Of a stretch of DNA of 16,755 nucleotides, positions 1 through 8,177 are shown in pieces. The position numbers and the translations under genes are program-made. Source of the DNA: an uncultured Lachnospiraceae bacterium (GTDB lineage: Bacteria > Bacillota > Clostridia > Lachnospirales > Anaerotignaceae); NCBI GenBank assembly GCA_944384285.1, contig CALWSX010000049.1, positions 1-16,755 of the forward strand. The letters are read 5' to 3'. Under the pieces are notes generated by a model. That model saw nothing but the letters and a program-made list of their open reading frames with translations. It was not told the DNA's origin and did not search any database. Position 1 is the first letter of the stretch. Each line of letters starts with the position of its first letter.

Positions 1-307
1 ACGCAGATAAAAATACAACAATTAACAAAAAAAAAGTATATAAAAAAGACAACCAAAAACTATAATAAAACAAATAAAAAAACGGAGTTCTTGCAAAAAC
101 TTCTCTATATCCCTCAAGTGAAGCCGAATCAAAAAGATTTGATAACCCGGACATAGAATTTACGTTTGCTGTTGGAAAAAATGAGTAAAGAACCATAAAA
201 ATTATGGGGATAAACATTAAGAGTGTAAACAAAACCATAAATACCACAGAAAAAACCTTTATGGCATGTTCATTATTCAATCTTTTTTTATATGTTAAAG
301 TATTCAA
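1..307 (-). CDS. Carbohydrate ABC transporter permease, MalG/UgpE type (partial, N-terminal part)
   Basis: This is the N-terminal 102 codons of a second inner-membrane permease; the rest lies beyond the left edge. The translation starts NTLTYKKRLNNEHAIKVFSV, followed by a hydrophobic segment (about residues 17-43) and a second one entering at the edge (about 83-102). A short basic N-terminus, a first helix ending in a Pro, and an extracytoplasmic stretch before helix 2 is the usual MalG-type layout. The start is TTG at 307-305: GAGGTG at 320-315 lies 7 nt upstream, and no in-frame ATG is as well placed. It begins 21 nt after the stop of the MalF-type permease, so the two are one operon and would form the heterodimeric channel. 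The EAA loop that would confirm the family lies outside the window, so the call rests on topology and context. Confidence 0.8.
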   Translation of the reverse strand, partial: MNTLTYKKRLNNEHAIKVFSVVFMVLFTLLMFIPIIFMVLYSFFPTANVNSMSGLSNLFDSASLEGYREVFARTPFFYLFYYSFWLSFLYTFFLLIVVFLSA

Positions 308-328
308 ATCAAATCACCTCAAAAAATA

Positions 329-1282
329 TCAGCTGTTTGCTTTTTCCATTTTTCTCATAACGAGCATTGAAAGTCCTAATATTACAATAAACATCATAGT
401 TGAAATTGATGTAGCCCTTCCCATATCAAAGAACTGGAAAGCTTCCTGCCATAACTGGAATACTGGCATATTTGTAGCATTGTTTGGTCCACCCATTGTC
501 ATAACTTGTATTGTTGTGAATATCTGGAAACATGATATTATAGTTGTAATTGTTACAAAACTTGTTACGTATGAAATTGATGGAAGAGTTATATGTCTAA
601 ATATTTGAAATCTATTTGCACCATCAACTTTTGCTGCTTCTATTTGCTCTTTTGATATACCTTTAAGACCTGCTATAAACAAAACAACATTTGTTCCAAG
701 ACCTCTCCAAATTCCTACAACAATTATTACACCAAGTGCTGTTCTTACATCTGTAAGCCAGCTTATAGGCTCAAACCCCAAAATTGTCATTACCTGATTT
801 ACAATTCCTGTTGTTGGGCTTAATATAAACTGCCACATCATACCTGAAACAGACATTGAAATTATTACAGGAATATATATAGCTGTTCTGAAAAAACCTT
901 TTGCTTTTCCACAGTTTTCAATCGCTATAGCTATAAAAAGAGAAAGTAAAATTAATGGAATTGTTGCAAATATTACATACACTGCCATATTTTTAACTGA
1001 TTGATAAAAAACAGGATCTGTAAGCACTTCCTTATAATTGCTTAATCCTTCAAATGATATAGCACCAGTAAGAATATTCCAGTCGTTGAAACTTAAATAA
1101 AAAGAATTAAGTGTAGGATAAATAAAAAACATTAAATACAAAATTCCTGCCGGAACCAGCATAAGAGTAGGCAGCCAATATTTTTGCCAAAACTCCTTAA
1201 CTTTGCCTATCTTTCTTGCTTTTGCCTTTTCCGTTGTTCGATATGAACCCCTTGGCATATGAATTTCGTTTACTCTTTCCAT
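329..1282 (-). CDS. Carbohydrate ABC transporter permease, MalF/UgpA type
   Basis: This 317-residue integral membrane protein is one half of the channel of an ABC importer for a sugar or related solute. Six hydrophobic segments are visible, the first at about residues 36-58. The diagnostic cytoplasmic EAA loop, which contacts the ATPase, is present as EQIEAAKVDGANRFQIFRHI followed by TLP (about residues 212-234). The ATG start at 1282 has AAAGGAG 7 nt upstream. No binding protein or ATPase gene lies between this gene and the divergent regulator, so those would be on the far side of the left edge or elsewhere. The substrate cannot be read from the sequence. The divergent RpiR regulator and HAD phosphatase suggest a phosphorylatable sugar or amino sugar, which is inference. 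Confidence 0.92.
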   Translation of the reverse strand: MERVNEIHMPRGSYRTTEKAKARKIGKVKEFWQKYWLPTLMLVPAGILYLMFFIYPTLNSFYLSFNDWNILTGAISFEGLSNYKEVLTDPVFYQSVKNMAVYVIFATIPLILLSLFIAIAIENCGKAKGFFRTAIYIPVIISMSVSGMMWQFILSPTTGIVNQVMTILGFEPISWLTDVRTALGVIIVVGIWRGLGTNVVLFIAGLKGISKEQIEAAKVDGANRFQIFRHITLPSISYVTSFVTITTIISCFQIFTTIQVMTMGGPNNATNMPVFQLWQEAFQFFDMGRATSISTMMFIVILGLSMLVMRKMEKANS

Positions 1283-1328
1283 AAAAATCTCCTTTCGTTA
1301 TTTGGCGTTCTCTCGCTTCAACAATTGC

Positions 1329-1361
1329 ATTATATATGCTCACGGAATTAAATTCTATCAA
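1329..1361 (-). promoter_or_regulatory. Weak candidate promoter and operator for the ABC permease operon
   Basis: Reading leftward, a perfect TATAAT (1334-1329) lies about 47 nt upstream of the permease ATG. The only -35-like hexamer, TTGATA (1361-1356), is 21 nt away, which is too far for ordinary sigma-A spacing, so an activator may be needed. The palindrome GAATT-A-AATTC (1345-1355) sits between the two boxes, where a repressor or activator would act. The role is inferred. Confidence 0.35.
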
Positions 1362-1405
1362 ACAAAAGTAAAATCGAATTTAATTTAATTTAACATTCCA
1401 AACGA

Positions 1406-1434
1406 TTGAATATGCAAAAATTTGTTGATATAAT
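1406..1434 (+). promoter_or_regulatory. Sigma-A promoter with extended -10 for the HAD phosphatase-RpiR operon
   Basis: The -35 box is TTGAAT (1406-1411), followed by a 17-nt spacer and a perfect TATAAT (1429-1434). A TGA just before it gives the extended -10 TGn motif. Transcription should begin near 1441, leaving a leader of about 34 nt before the ATG at 1475. The promoter excludes the longer in-frame reading that begins with TTG at 1406, because that codon is part of the -35 box. Confidence 0.8.
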
Positions 1435-1474
1435 TATCCTATTATTAGCAAAGAAAAGGAGGAGCCAAACCATA

Positions 1475-2311
1475 ATGCAGTTAAAATATATAATTGATCT
1501 TGATGGAACAATATATCATCAAACTAAACCCATACCTTACGCCGATAAGTTTATTTCATATCTTCAAACAAAAAGACGTGATTTTGTTTTTTTTACAAAC
1601 AGCCCGGAAAGATCTCCAGAGGAAATCTCGGACAAACTTAAAAAATTTAATATAAAAGTTTCTCCGGAAAAAATAGTAACTGCCGCATGTGTAACTAAAG
1701 ATTATCTTTTAAACCACTCAAGAACTGCCAGAATTTTTGTAATAGGAACAGAGCAGTTTAAAAAATCTCTTTCAGAGGCCGGATTTGATATAATTTGTGA
1801 TGACTCAAAAAATGCAGATTTTGTAATATGTGGGTTCAGCCAACAAACAGATTTTTCTGAAGTAAAAACTGCATGTAAACACATATGGAATGGAGCCGAA
1901 CTTATTTGCACAAACTCTGACGAAAGTATTCCAGATGAAAAAGGCTTTATGCCTCATACCGGAGCAATTAACGCTTCATTAGAGTATGCAACAGGCAAAA
2001 AAGCAATTATGTTAGGAAAACCCGGGGCTTATTCGTTTAATTATATACAAAAGAAATTACATGCAAGAAAAGATGAGATTTGTGTTGTGGGTGACAGAAT
2101 AGATACTGATATGTCTTTTGGGAAAAATAATGGTGCCAACGCTTTTCTTGTATACACCGGAATAACAAGTGAAAATGAAAGTAAAATGCCAAAATATATT
2201 GGAACTTTTGATAAAGGATTTAAAAATCTTGATGAGCTTATTAAATTTGATATGAAAATTACAAAAGAAAAGCCAATGCTCTCGCTTGAACTACAATTTT
2301 TAGGAGAATAA
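1475..2311 (+). CDS. HAD-superfamily phosphatase, NagD-like (subfamily IIA)
   Basis: This 278-residue cytoplasmic hydrolase probably dephosphorylates a small sugar phosphate or nucleotide. HAD motifs are in order: I, D-L-D-G-T at residues 8-12 (D8 nucleophile, D10 acid/base); II, FFTNS at 39-43; III, Lys in LGKPG at 180-184; IV, GDRIDTD at 206-212. The segment TNSDESIPDEKGFMPHTGA (146-164) matches the C2 cap pattern of NagD-type enzymes. An in-frame reading extends 23 codons further upstream, but those codons lie in the promoter. The ATG at 1475 is preceded by AAAGGAGGAG (1455-1464), a slightly long spacing of about 10 nt. The gene ends 4 nt before the RpiR regulator, whose ribosome site lies in the last codons here, so the two are translationally linked. 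The substrate is unknown. Confidence 0.9.
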   Translation: MQLKYIIDLDGTIYHQTKPIPYADKFISYLQTKRRDFVFFTNSPERSPEEISDKLKKFNIKVSPEKIVTAACVTKDYLLNHSRTARIFVIGTEQFKKSLSEAGFDIICDDSKNADFVICGFSQQTDFSEVKTACKHIWNGAELICTNSDESIPDEKGFMPHTGAINASLEYATGKKAIMLGKPGAYSFNYIQKKLHARKDEICVVGDRIDTDMSFGKNNGANAFLVYTGITSENESKMPKYIGTFDKGFKNLDELIKFDMKITKEKPMLSLELQFLGE

Positions 2312-2315
2312 ATTT

Positions 2316-3182
2316 ATGGATAAAGAAACAAATTGTTTAATTACAATAAAAAGTCTGTATAATTCTTTCAGCAAGTCTGAGAAAAAAATTGCCGACTTTA
2401 TAATGGATAATACATCAGCTGTAATCAATATGAATGTGGGGGAACTGTCAAAAAAAATAAATGTGGCACAATCAAGCATTATAAGATTTTGCCAAAATAT
2501 TGGGCTTTTAGGCTTTTCTGCTTTAAAAATAAATCTTGCAAAAAATTATACACAAAGCAAACAATATATACTTGATGAAATTGTGTTGGAAACAGATATA
2601 AATAATCCTAAACTTATAATGTCAAAGGTATTTTCATCACTTGCAAGAAGTCTTGAAGAAACTACAGAAATAATATCAAACGAAACACTTGAAAAAACTG
2701 TTGACCTTTTATGTTCTGCTAAAAAAATTGTATTTTTTGGAGTTGGAACATCTGCAACAATAGCCTCTGATACATATTACCGCTTTATGCGAATAGGTCT
2801 TCCCGCTTATGATGCAACCGACCCACATATTATGCTTTTAAGCGCAAGCATGCTTGATAAAGACTGTGTTGCCTTTGGGCTTTCTCATACTGGAAGAACT
2901 ATAGAAACAATACGTGCCATGAAAATTGCAAAAGAAAACGGGGCTAAAACAATCTGTATTACAAGTTATGGCAAATCACCTATAACTAAAATCTGTGACC
3001 TCCCAATAATTACTTCTTCATCAGAAAACAAGTTAATGCATGAAGCAATTACTTCAAGAATAATTCATATTGCTTTACTTGACAGTATTTATACATGTAT
3101 TTCTTTAAGAAAATATGATGAAGTAAAGGAAAAAACAGAAAATATGCATAAATTGCTTGAAAGTGTAAGATTACCAAATTAA
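2316..3182 (+). CDS. RpiR/MurR-family transcriptional regulator (HTH + SIS domain)
   Basis: This 288-residue DNA-binding regulator has an N-terminal helix-turn-helix (about residues 1-77, with SEKKIADFIMDN and VAQSSIIRFCQNIGLLGFS). A C-terminal SIS domain (about 125-265) contains VFFGVGTSATIASD and LSHTGRTIETIRAMKIAKENG. SIS domains in this family bind phosphorylated sugars, so the protein most likely senses the phosphorylated product of the neighbouring importer. The ATG at 2316 uses TAGGAG inside the end of the phosphatase gene. It is the last gene of its operon and is followed at once by a strong terminator. The likely targets are its own promoter (1406-1434) and the divergent permease promoter; the AATT-rich inverted and repeated tracts in 1345-1395 are candidate operators. 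The effector and the direction of regulation cannot be told from the sequence. Confidence 0.92.
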   Translation: MDKETNCLITIKSLYNSFSKSEKKIADFIMDNTSAVINMNVGELSKKINVAQSSIIRFCQNIGLLGFSALKINLAKNYTQSKQYILDEIVLETDINNPKLIMSKVFSSLARSLEETTEIISNETLEKTVDLLCSAKKIVFFGVGTSATIASDTYYRFMRIGLPAYDATDPHIMLLSASMLDKDCVAFGLSHTGRTIETIRAMKIAKENGAKTICITSYGKSPITKICDLPIITSSSENKLMHEAITSRIIHIALLDSIYTCISLRKYDEVKEKTENMHKLLESVRLPN

Positions 3183-3194
3183 TAACATCAAAAA

Positions 3195-3226
3195 AAAACC
3201 GACGATAATTTCTTATCGTCGGTTTT
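3195..3226. terminator. Bidirectional intrinsic terminator between rpiR-type gene and pyc
   Basis: A perfect 14-bp stem (3195-3208 with 3213-3226; core CCGACGATAA/TTATCGTCGG) closes a TTTC loop. T-rich sequence follows on the right and an A run (3190-3198) lies on the left. It can therefore end both the rightward regulator transcript and the leftward pyc transcript, whose stop codon is only 17 nt away. Confidence 0.93.
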
Positions 3227-3242
3227 AATATTTTTATATAAT

Positions 3243-6200
3243 TTATTCTGATACAAATGTAATTAAAAGTTCGTCCTGAATTACTTTTGAACCTTCTGAA
3301 ACGAGTATCTTTGAAATTACACCGTCCATTTTTGCAACAACAGATGTTTCCATCTTCATAGCTTCTATTGTCATAAGAGGCATATTCTTTTTAACTTCAT
3401 CGCCCTCTTTAACAAAAATCTTGCTAACAGTTCCAGGTATTGCTGACCCAATATGTGTAGGGTTATTCTTATCTGCTTTAATCTTTCTGTCTGATTTAAC
3501 CTCAAGATTTTTATCAAGTACAGATACTTCCCTAATTACACCGTTAACTTCAAATGTAAGAGTTCTGTAGCCTTCTTCGTTAGGTTCTGAAGAATCAACA
3601 TATTTTATAATTACATATTTACCTGTTTCTATTTCTATAACTGTTTCTTCGCCTTTTTTGAGACCATAGAAATATACATGGCTTTTAAGTTTTGAAACAT
3701 CATTATAGTACTGAAGGTGTCTGAAGTATTCATCATATACTTTTGGATAAAGAGCATAGCTTATGATACTTTTATCGCTAATTTTCTGGATTTTATGTTC
3801 TTCTAAGAAATGTTTTCTTATTTCTTCAAAATCAACAGGTTCCATAAGCTCGCCTGCACGTTTTGTTATTGGTTCCTGACCTTTAAGAACAATTTCCTGA
3901 AGTTCTTTAGGGAAACCGCCGTCCGGCTGTCCGATATTACCTTTGAAATAATCTACTACAGAATCCGGATAAGAAAGGTCTTTACCCTCTGTAAGAATAT
4001 TATCTTTGTTAAGGTGGTTTTTAGACATAAATATTGCAAGGTCACCAACAACTTTTGATGTAGGAGTAACTTTTACAATATTTCCTAAAAGTTCATTTGC
4101 CTGTTTGTAAAGAGCTTTAATTTCTTCAAAGTTTTCGGCACTACCCATATCTTTAACCTGTGCAAGAAGGTTAGAATACTGGCCACCAGGAATTTCATAT
4201 TTATAAATTTCTGTATTAGGTGTTTTAAGACCACTTTCAAATGATGTATAAACCTGTCTTACTCCTGCATAATATTTGCTTAATTCATTAAGTTCATCAG
4301 GGTCTAAGCCTGTATCTCTTTCTGTATTTTTAAGAGCGGCTACAACAGAGTTTAAAGATGGCTGGCTTGTAAGAGAACTCATAGATTCAATCGCAAGGTC
4401 AACAATATCAACTCCCGCTTCAGCAGCCATTAATACCGCACTTACACCATTACCTGTTGTGTCATGGTTATGAAGATGAATAGGAAGTTTTATTTCTGAT
4501 TTTAAAGCTTTTACAAGCTCTTTTGCAGAATATGGTTTTAAAAGACCTGCCATATCTTTTATAGATATAATATGACAACCGAGTTTTTCAAGCTCTTTTG
4601 CTTTATTAATATAGTATTCGATTGTATATTTTGTTTCGTTAGGGTCGGAAACATCTCCTGTGTAACAAATAGCACCCTCTACAATCTTGCCCTGTTCAAG
4701 AGCAGCTTCGATTGGGAGTTTCATATTTTCAATCCAGTTTAAGCTGTCGAAAATTCTGAAAACGTCAACACCTGTTTCAGCGCTTAATTTTATAAACTGT
4801 TTTACAACATTATCTGGATAGTTTGTATAACCTACTGTATTTGATGCACGAAGAAGCATCTGAATAAGAGTATTTGGCATAAGACGTCTTAATGCTGTAA
4901 GTCTGTTCCATGGAGATTCTTTCAAAAATCTGTAAGCAACGTCAAATGTAGCGCCACCCCACGCCTCTACAGAAAATGCGTTCTGCAAAATTTTATTTGT
5001 TGCAGGTGCGGCATTAATAATGTCTTTTGTTCTCATTCTTGTAGCAAAAAGAGACTGATGAGCATCACGCATTGTTGTGTCTGTTACATAAAGTTTCTTT
5101 GAATTATAAATCTTTTGTGTAAACTCTTTTGCTCCAAGTTTTAAAAATTCATCACGGTTTCCGTAAACAAGAGCAGTTTTGTCATAATGAGGAGGTGCTA
5201 TTTCTTCAAAATCACCCTTTTCGCCTTTTGAAACATTTACAATCTGGTTTCCTATAAATTCAGCAATTTTTGTTGCTCTGTCTTTACCTAAGTTAATTTC
5301 AAAAAGTTTTGGTGTGTTTTCGATAAATGTAGTTGTACATTTACCATTTAAAAATTCCTCACTTCCAAGTACGTTTATAAGGAAAGGAATATTTGTTTTA
5401 ACACCTCTTATACGCATTTCTTTTAAAGCTCTTGTACACTTGATAACTGTTTTTTCAAATGTATTTCCAAAAGCAATAATTTTTACAAGAAGACTGTCGT
5501 AGTATGGTGATATTTCTGCTCCGGCATGGGCAACACCACCGTCAAGACGAATACCGTTTCCAGAAGGTGAACGATAAACTGTAATTTTACCTGTATCTGG
5601 AAGGAAATTATTTGTAGGATCTTCAGTTGTAATACGTGTTTGGATAGCATATCCTCTGCAAGGAATAGCACCCTGAGATGTAATTCCTATTTCTTTTGAA
5701 TTAAGAGGATAGCCCATTGCAATAAGTATCTGTGACTGTACAATATCAACGTCTGTAATCATTTCTGTTACAGTATGTTCTACCTGAATACGAGGATTCA
5801 TTTCAATGAAATAAAAATCTTCGTTAGCATCAACAAGGAATTCAAGTGTACCTGCGTTTTTGTATCCTACATGTTTTGAAAGTCTGACAGCATGGTCAAA
5901 AATACGATTTCTTGTTTCAATAGAAATTGAATCTGCCGGCGCAAATTCAACAACTTTCTGATGACGTCTTTGTACAGAACAGTCTCTGTCATAAAGATGT
6001 ACTACATTTCCGTAATTATCGCCTAAAATCTGAACTTCTATATGTTTTGGATTACAAAGATATTTTTCAACAAATATTTTGTCATCTCCAAAAGCCTTTC
6101 TTGCTTCTTCTCTTGCGTTTATGAATTCTTTTTCAAGTTCTTCTTTTTTATATACAATACGCATACCTCTGCCACCGCCGCCGTTTGAAGCTTTAAGCAT

Positions 6201-6689
6201 GACAGGATATCCTATTCTTTCTGCTGTTTCTTTCACTTCATCAAAAGTTTTTACAGCATGGTCAATACCCGGAATTATAGGTACATTACATTCCATAGCC
6301 ATTTGTTTTGATGAAATTTTATCGCCCATACGCATCATTGTTTCAACGTCAGGACCAATAAATTCTATACCATTATCACGGCAAGCCTTAGCAAACTCAG
6401 CATTTTCTGATAAAAATCCATATCCAGGATGAATAGCATCAACATGACGGTCTTTTGCTATTTTAATAATCCCTTCAATATCAAGGTATGCATCAATAGG
6501 GCCTTTTTCGATATCGAGAAGATATGATTCATCGGCTTTTGTTCTAAAAAGTGCATATTTATCTTCTTTTGAAAAAATTGCCACTGTTTTTATGCCAAGC
6601 TCGTTTAAAGCTCTAAAAATTCTGATGGCAATTTCACCCCTGTTTGCAACAAGGACTTTTTTAAACTGTTTTATTTCTATGTTCTGCAT
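3243..6689 (-). CDS. pyc: Pyruvate carboxylase
   Basis: This is a biotin enzyme of 1148 residues, the normal single-chain length. It carboxylates pyruvate to oxaloacetate using ATP and bicarbonate, refilling the TCA and aspartate pathways. Domains in order: biotin carboxylase (about 10-460) with the ATP-grasp loop KASNGGGGRGM (166-176) and EMNPRIQVEHT (296-306); carboxyltransferase (about 532-800) with TDTTMRDAHQS (536-546), the lysine expected to be carboxylated (K711 in ISIKDMAGLLKP) and metal ligands in HLHNHDTTG (738-746); a linker and allosteric region; and a C-terminal biotinyl domain with EAMKMETS, biotin on K1112. The ATG at 6689 is preceded by AAGGAGG with about 7 nt spacing. It is a single-gene unit facing away from spoIIIA, and nothing appears truncated. 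Confidence 0.98.
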   Translation of the reverse strand: MQNIEIKQFKKVLVANRGEIAIRIFRALNELGIKTVAIFSKEDKYALFRTKADESYLLDIEKGPIDAYLDIEGIIKIAKDRHVDAIHPGYGFLSENAEFAKACRDNGIEFIGPDVETMMRMGDKISSKQMAMECNVPIIPGIDHAVKTFDEVKETAERIGYPVMLKASNGGGGRGMRIVYKKEELEKEFINAREEARKAFGDDKIFVEKYLCNPKHIEVQILGDNYGNVVHLYDRDCSVQRRHQKVVEFAPADSISIETRNRIFDHAVRLSKHVGYKNAGTLEFLVDANEDFYFIEMNPRIQVEHTVTEMITDVDIVQSQILIAMGYPLNSKEIGITSQGAIPCRGYAIQTRITTEDPTNNFLPDTGKITVYRSPSGNGIRLDGGVAHAGAEISPYYDSLLVKIIAFGNTFEKTVIKCTRALKEMRIRGVKTNIPFLINVLGSEEFLNGKCTTTFIENTPKLFEINLGKDRATKIAEFIGNQIVNVSKGEKGDFEEIAPPHYDKTALVYGNRDEFLKLGAKEFTQKIYNSKKLYVTDTTMRDAHQSLFATRMRTKDIINAAPATNKILQNAFSVEAWGGATFDVAYRFLKESPWNRLTALRRLMPNTLIQMLLRASNTVGYTNYPDNVVKQFIKLSAETGVDVFRIFDSLNWIENMKLPIEAALEQGKIVEGAICYTGDVSDPNETKYTIEYYINKAKELEKLGCHIISIKDMAGLLKPYSAKELVKALKSEIKLPIHLHNHDTTGNGVSAVLMAAEAGVDIVDLAIESMSSLTSQPSLNSVVAALKNTERDTGLDPDELNELSKYYAGVRQVYTSFESGLKTPNTEIYKYEIPGGQYSNLLAQVKDMGSAENFEEIKALYKQANELLGNIVKVTPTSKVVGDLAIFMSKNHLNKDNILTEGKDLSYPDSVVDYFKGNIGQPDGGFPKELQEIVLKGQEPITKRAGELMEPVDFEEIRKHFLEEHKIQKISDKSIISYALYPKVYDEYFRHLQYYNDVSKLKSHVYFYGLKKGEETVIEIETGKYVIIKYVDSSEPNEEGYRTLTFEVNGVIREVSVLDKNLEVKSDRKIKADKNNPTHIGSAIPGTVSKIFVKEGDEVKKNMPLMTIEAMKMETSVVAKMDGVISKILVSEGSKVIQDELLITFVSE

Positions 6690-6728
6690 TTTTCATCCTC
6701 CTTGTTTTTTTAGTCTATGGATAAATAC

Positions 6729-6768
6729 TGACAAATTTATGTCAATTAGTTTGTATGGTTTGTACAAA
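6729..6768 (-). promoter_or_regulatory. Candidate pyc control region: TTGACA box inside a palindrome, plus a second palindrome
   Basis: Reading leftward, a perfect -35 hexamer TTGACA (6745-6740) overlaps the inverted repeat TGACA-6 nt-TGTCA (6729-6744). Upstream of it is the perfect 10-bp palindrome TTTGTACAAA (6759-6768). No good -10 lies at 16-18 nt (best is TATCCA at 6723-6718), so the boxes alone are weak. The palindromes look like regulator sites and the regulator is unknown. Confidence 0.35.
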
Positions 6769-6931
6769 AATCTGATTATCCTATATTAGTATTATTTTAA
6801 ATACATTTCTTTATTTAATCAATAGAAATTTATAATTTACGCTTTACTTTGTTAAATTGGTATAATTTTTTGAAATTTTTTTATCTTTTTATGCTAATTT
6901 TTCTATTGTTTTTCAAATTTAAAAAACAATG

Positions 6932-6959
6932 GAATAAATTTTAATTCAAGTAATATATT
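6932..6959 (+). promoter_or_regulatory. Candidate sigma-E (mother-cell) promoter for spoIIIAE
   Basis: GAATAAA (6932-6938) fits the sigma-E -35 pattern. After a 13-nt spacer, AATATATT (6952-6959) matches most positions of the CATACAnT -10. It lies about 46 nt upstream of the first possible spoIIIAE start. The B. subtilis spoIIIA operon is known to be sigma-E dependent. In DNA this AT-rich such a match could arise by chance. Confidence 0.4.
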
Positions 6960-7005
6960 TTATTAACACAAAAATTAAGACAACCTGTTTTAAGACAAGC
7001 TTTAT

Positions 7006-8172
7006 ATGTTTGGAGATGATACTATAGATAAATTTAAAAAAATACTTATTTTTATATTCATATTTTTAAGTCTTAGCACGGTAAAAGTATATGCCGAAGA
7101 CGATTTTAACAACCTTATGGAAAAAGAACTTGAAGTTTTAAATCTCGATGATATTGAAAACAAAATTAAAACAATTCAAGACGGCGAAAATGAACTTTTA
7201 GAAAACTTCAGCCTCTATGATTTTACAAAAGAAGTTATTTTTTCGGAGGAACCCCTTACCTTTAAAGAAAAATTTGAGGAATTTTTAAAATTTCTTTTCA
7301 AAGAAATTTTAGTCCAGGCGTCACTTATGGGAAGGATTATTATAATATCCCTTGCCGCCTCTGTAATAAGTTCCTTAAACGCATCTTTTAAGGGTAAATC
7401 TGTTGGTGAGATTGGTTTTTTTATATGCTACACCCTCCTTATAATAACAGTATTATCATCATTTAAAAATTCTCTTGCCCTTGTAGAAAAAGATATTTCG
7501 GCTTTTTCCGAAATTGTAAAAACTGTTATGCCAGCTTTTTCCGTGCTTCTTTTAACCCTTAACAATATAGGCAGCAATTCCATGATTATAGCCTTTTCAA
7601 TTTTTGGAATTGGAATTTTAAGCGAGTTTGTATCTTTTTTTATACTTCCGCTTATATCTGTAAATGCTGTCCTGACAATAGTAAACAACACTACGCCTAA
7701 AGGATATCTTACATATTTTTGTACCCTTTTTAAAAATATTGTAAAGTGGGGACTAAAAATATCTGCCGCAATATTTATGGCAATTATAACTCTGTCAAAA
7801 ATAGGCGGTGGAGGAGCTTCAAACTTTTTAGGAAACCTCTCAAAAAATGCAGTCAAATTTGTACCTGTTGTCGGAAATACATTATCGGGAGCAGTAGATA
7901 CTATCGCATCTGTATGCGGAGCTGCTATGGGCGGTCTCTCAGTTGCTGTTATAGTTTTTACTGTATTATTTCTGTCGATTAGCGTAATAAAACTTGTTTC
8001 CATAATATTTGTGTATAAATTTACGGCCGCAATAATTGAACCTATATGTGAAAAGAGGTTTGTGTCCTGTATTGACAAAATGGGAGATTTTACGGCCCTG
8101 CTTCTTGCCTCTCTCCTTACCGTTTCCGGTATGTTTATATTTACAGTTATTATACTTTGTGCAAATCTTTAA
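7006..8172 (+). CDS. spoIIIAE: Stage III sporulation protein AE
   Basis: This polytopic membrane protein belongs to the mother-cell channel complex that joins SpoIIQ across the two forespore membranes. It has 388 residues (about 399 in B. subtilis). It shows a signal-like N-terminus ending near KVYA-E, an acidic extracytoplasmic stretch (about 31-95), then roughly six to eight hydrophobic helices and the Gly-rich GGGGASNFLGNLSKNAVKF segment typical of the family. It is normally the fifth gene of the operon; here it is the first. The start is uncertain. ATG at 7006 has no convincing ribosome site and gives an acidic N-terminus (MFGDD). Inside the gene, GGAGATGA (7012-7019) sits just upstream of in-frame ATA at 7024, which would give a normal basic signal n-region (DKFKK). 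The stop is TAA, followed 21 nt later by spoIIIAF in the same frame. Confidence 0.93.
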   Translation: MFGDDTIDKFKKILIFIFIFLSLSTVKVYAEDDFNNLMEKELEVLNLDDIENKIKTIQDGENELLENFSLYDFTKEVIFSEEPLTFKEKFEEFLKFLFKEILVQASLMGRIIIISLAASVISSLNASFKGKSVGEIGFFICYTLLIITVLSSFKNSLALVEKDISAFSEIVKTVMPAFSVLLLTLNNIGSNSMIIAFSIFGIGILSEFVSFFILPLISVNAVLTIVNNTTPKGYLTYFCTLFKNIVKWGLKISAAIFMAIITLSKIGGGGASNFLGNLSKNAVKFVPVVGNTLSGAVDTIASVCGAAMGGLSVAVIVFTVLFLSISVIKLVSIIFVYKFTAAIIEPICEKRFVSCIDKMGDFTALLLASLLTVSGMFIFTVIILCANL

Positions 8173-8177
8173 ACTTT

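Larger units (their letters stand above)
6690..7005. other. Divergent pyc/spoIIIAE intergenic region
   Basis: This 316-nt AT-rich stretch lies between two genes transcribed outward. No open reading frame with a ribosome site, no RNA gene and no strong terminator was seen. The left third holds two palindromes and a TTGACA box for pyc. The right end holds a sigma-E-like promoter for spoIIIAE. The middle (about 6790-6930) shows only homopolymeric A and T runs. Confidence 0.7.

Noticed and set aside
1406..1474. A 23-codon N-terminal extension of the HAD phosphatase beginning at TTG 1406
   Set aside because: The extension overlaps a clear -35/-10 promoter and lies upstream of the expected transcript start; ATG 1475 has the ribosome site and begins just before the conserved DLDGT motif.
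3243..7005. Functional link between pyc and spoIIIA because accBC lies beside spoIIIA in Bacillus
   Set aside because: Pyc is a different biotin enzyme, is transcribed away from spoIIIA, and in Bacillus accBC lies at the other end of the operon; the resemblance looks like coincidence.
7428..8078. A 216-codon open frame on the minus strand inside spoIIIAE
   Set aside because: It is fully antisense to a well-conserved gene, has no ribosome site, and reads as a Thr/Ile-rich shadow typical of AT-rich DNA.
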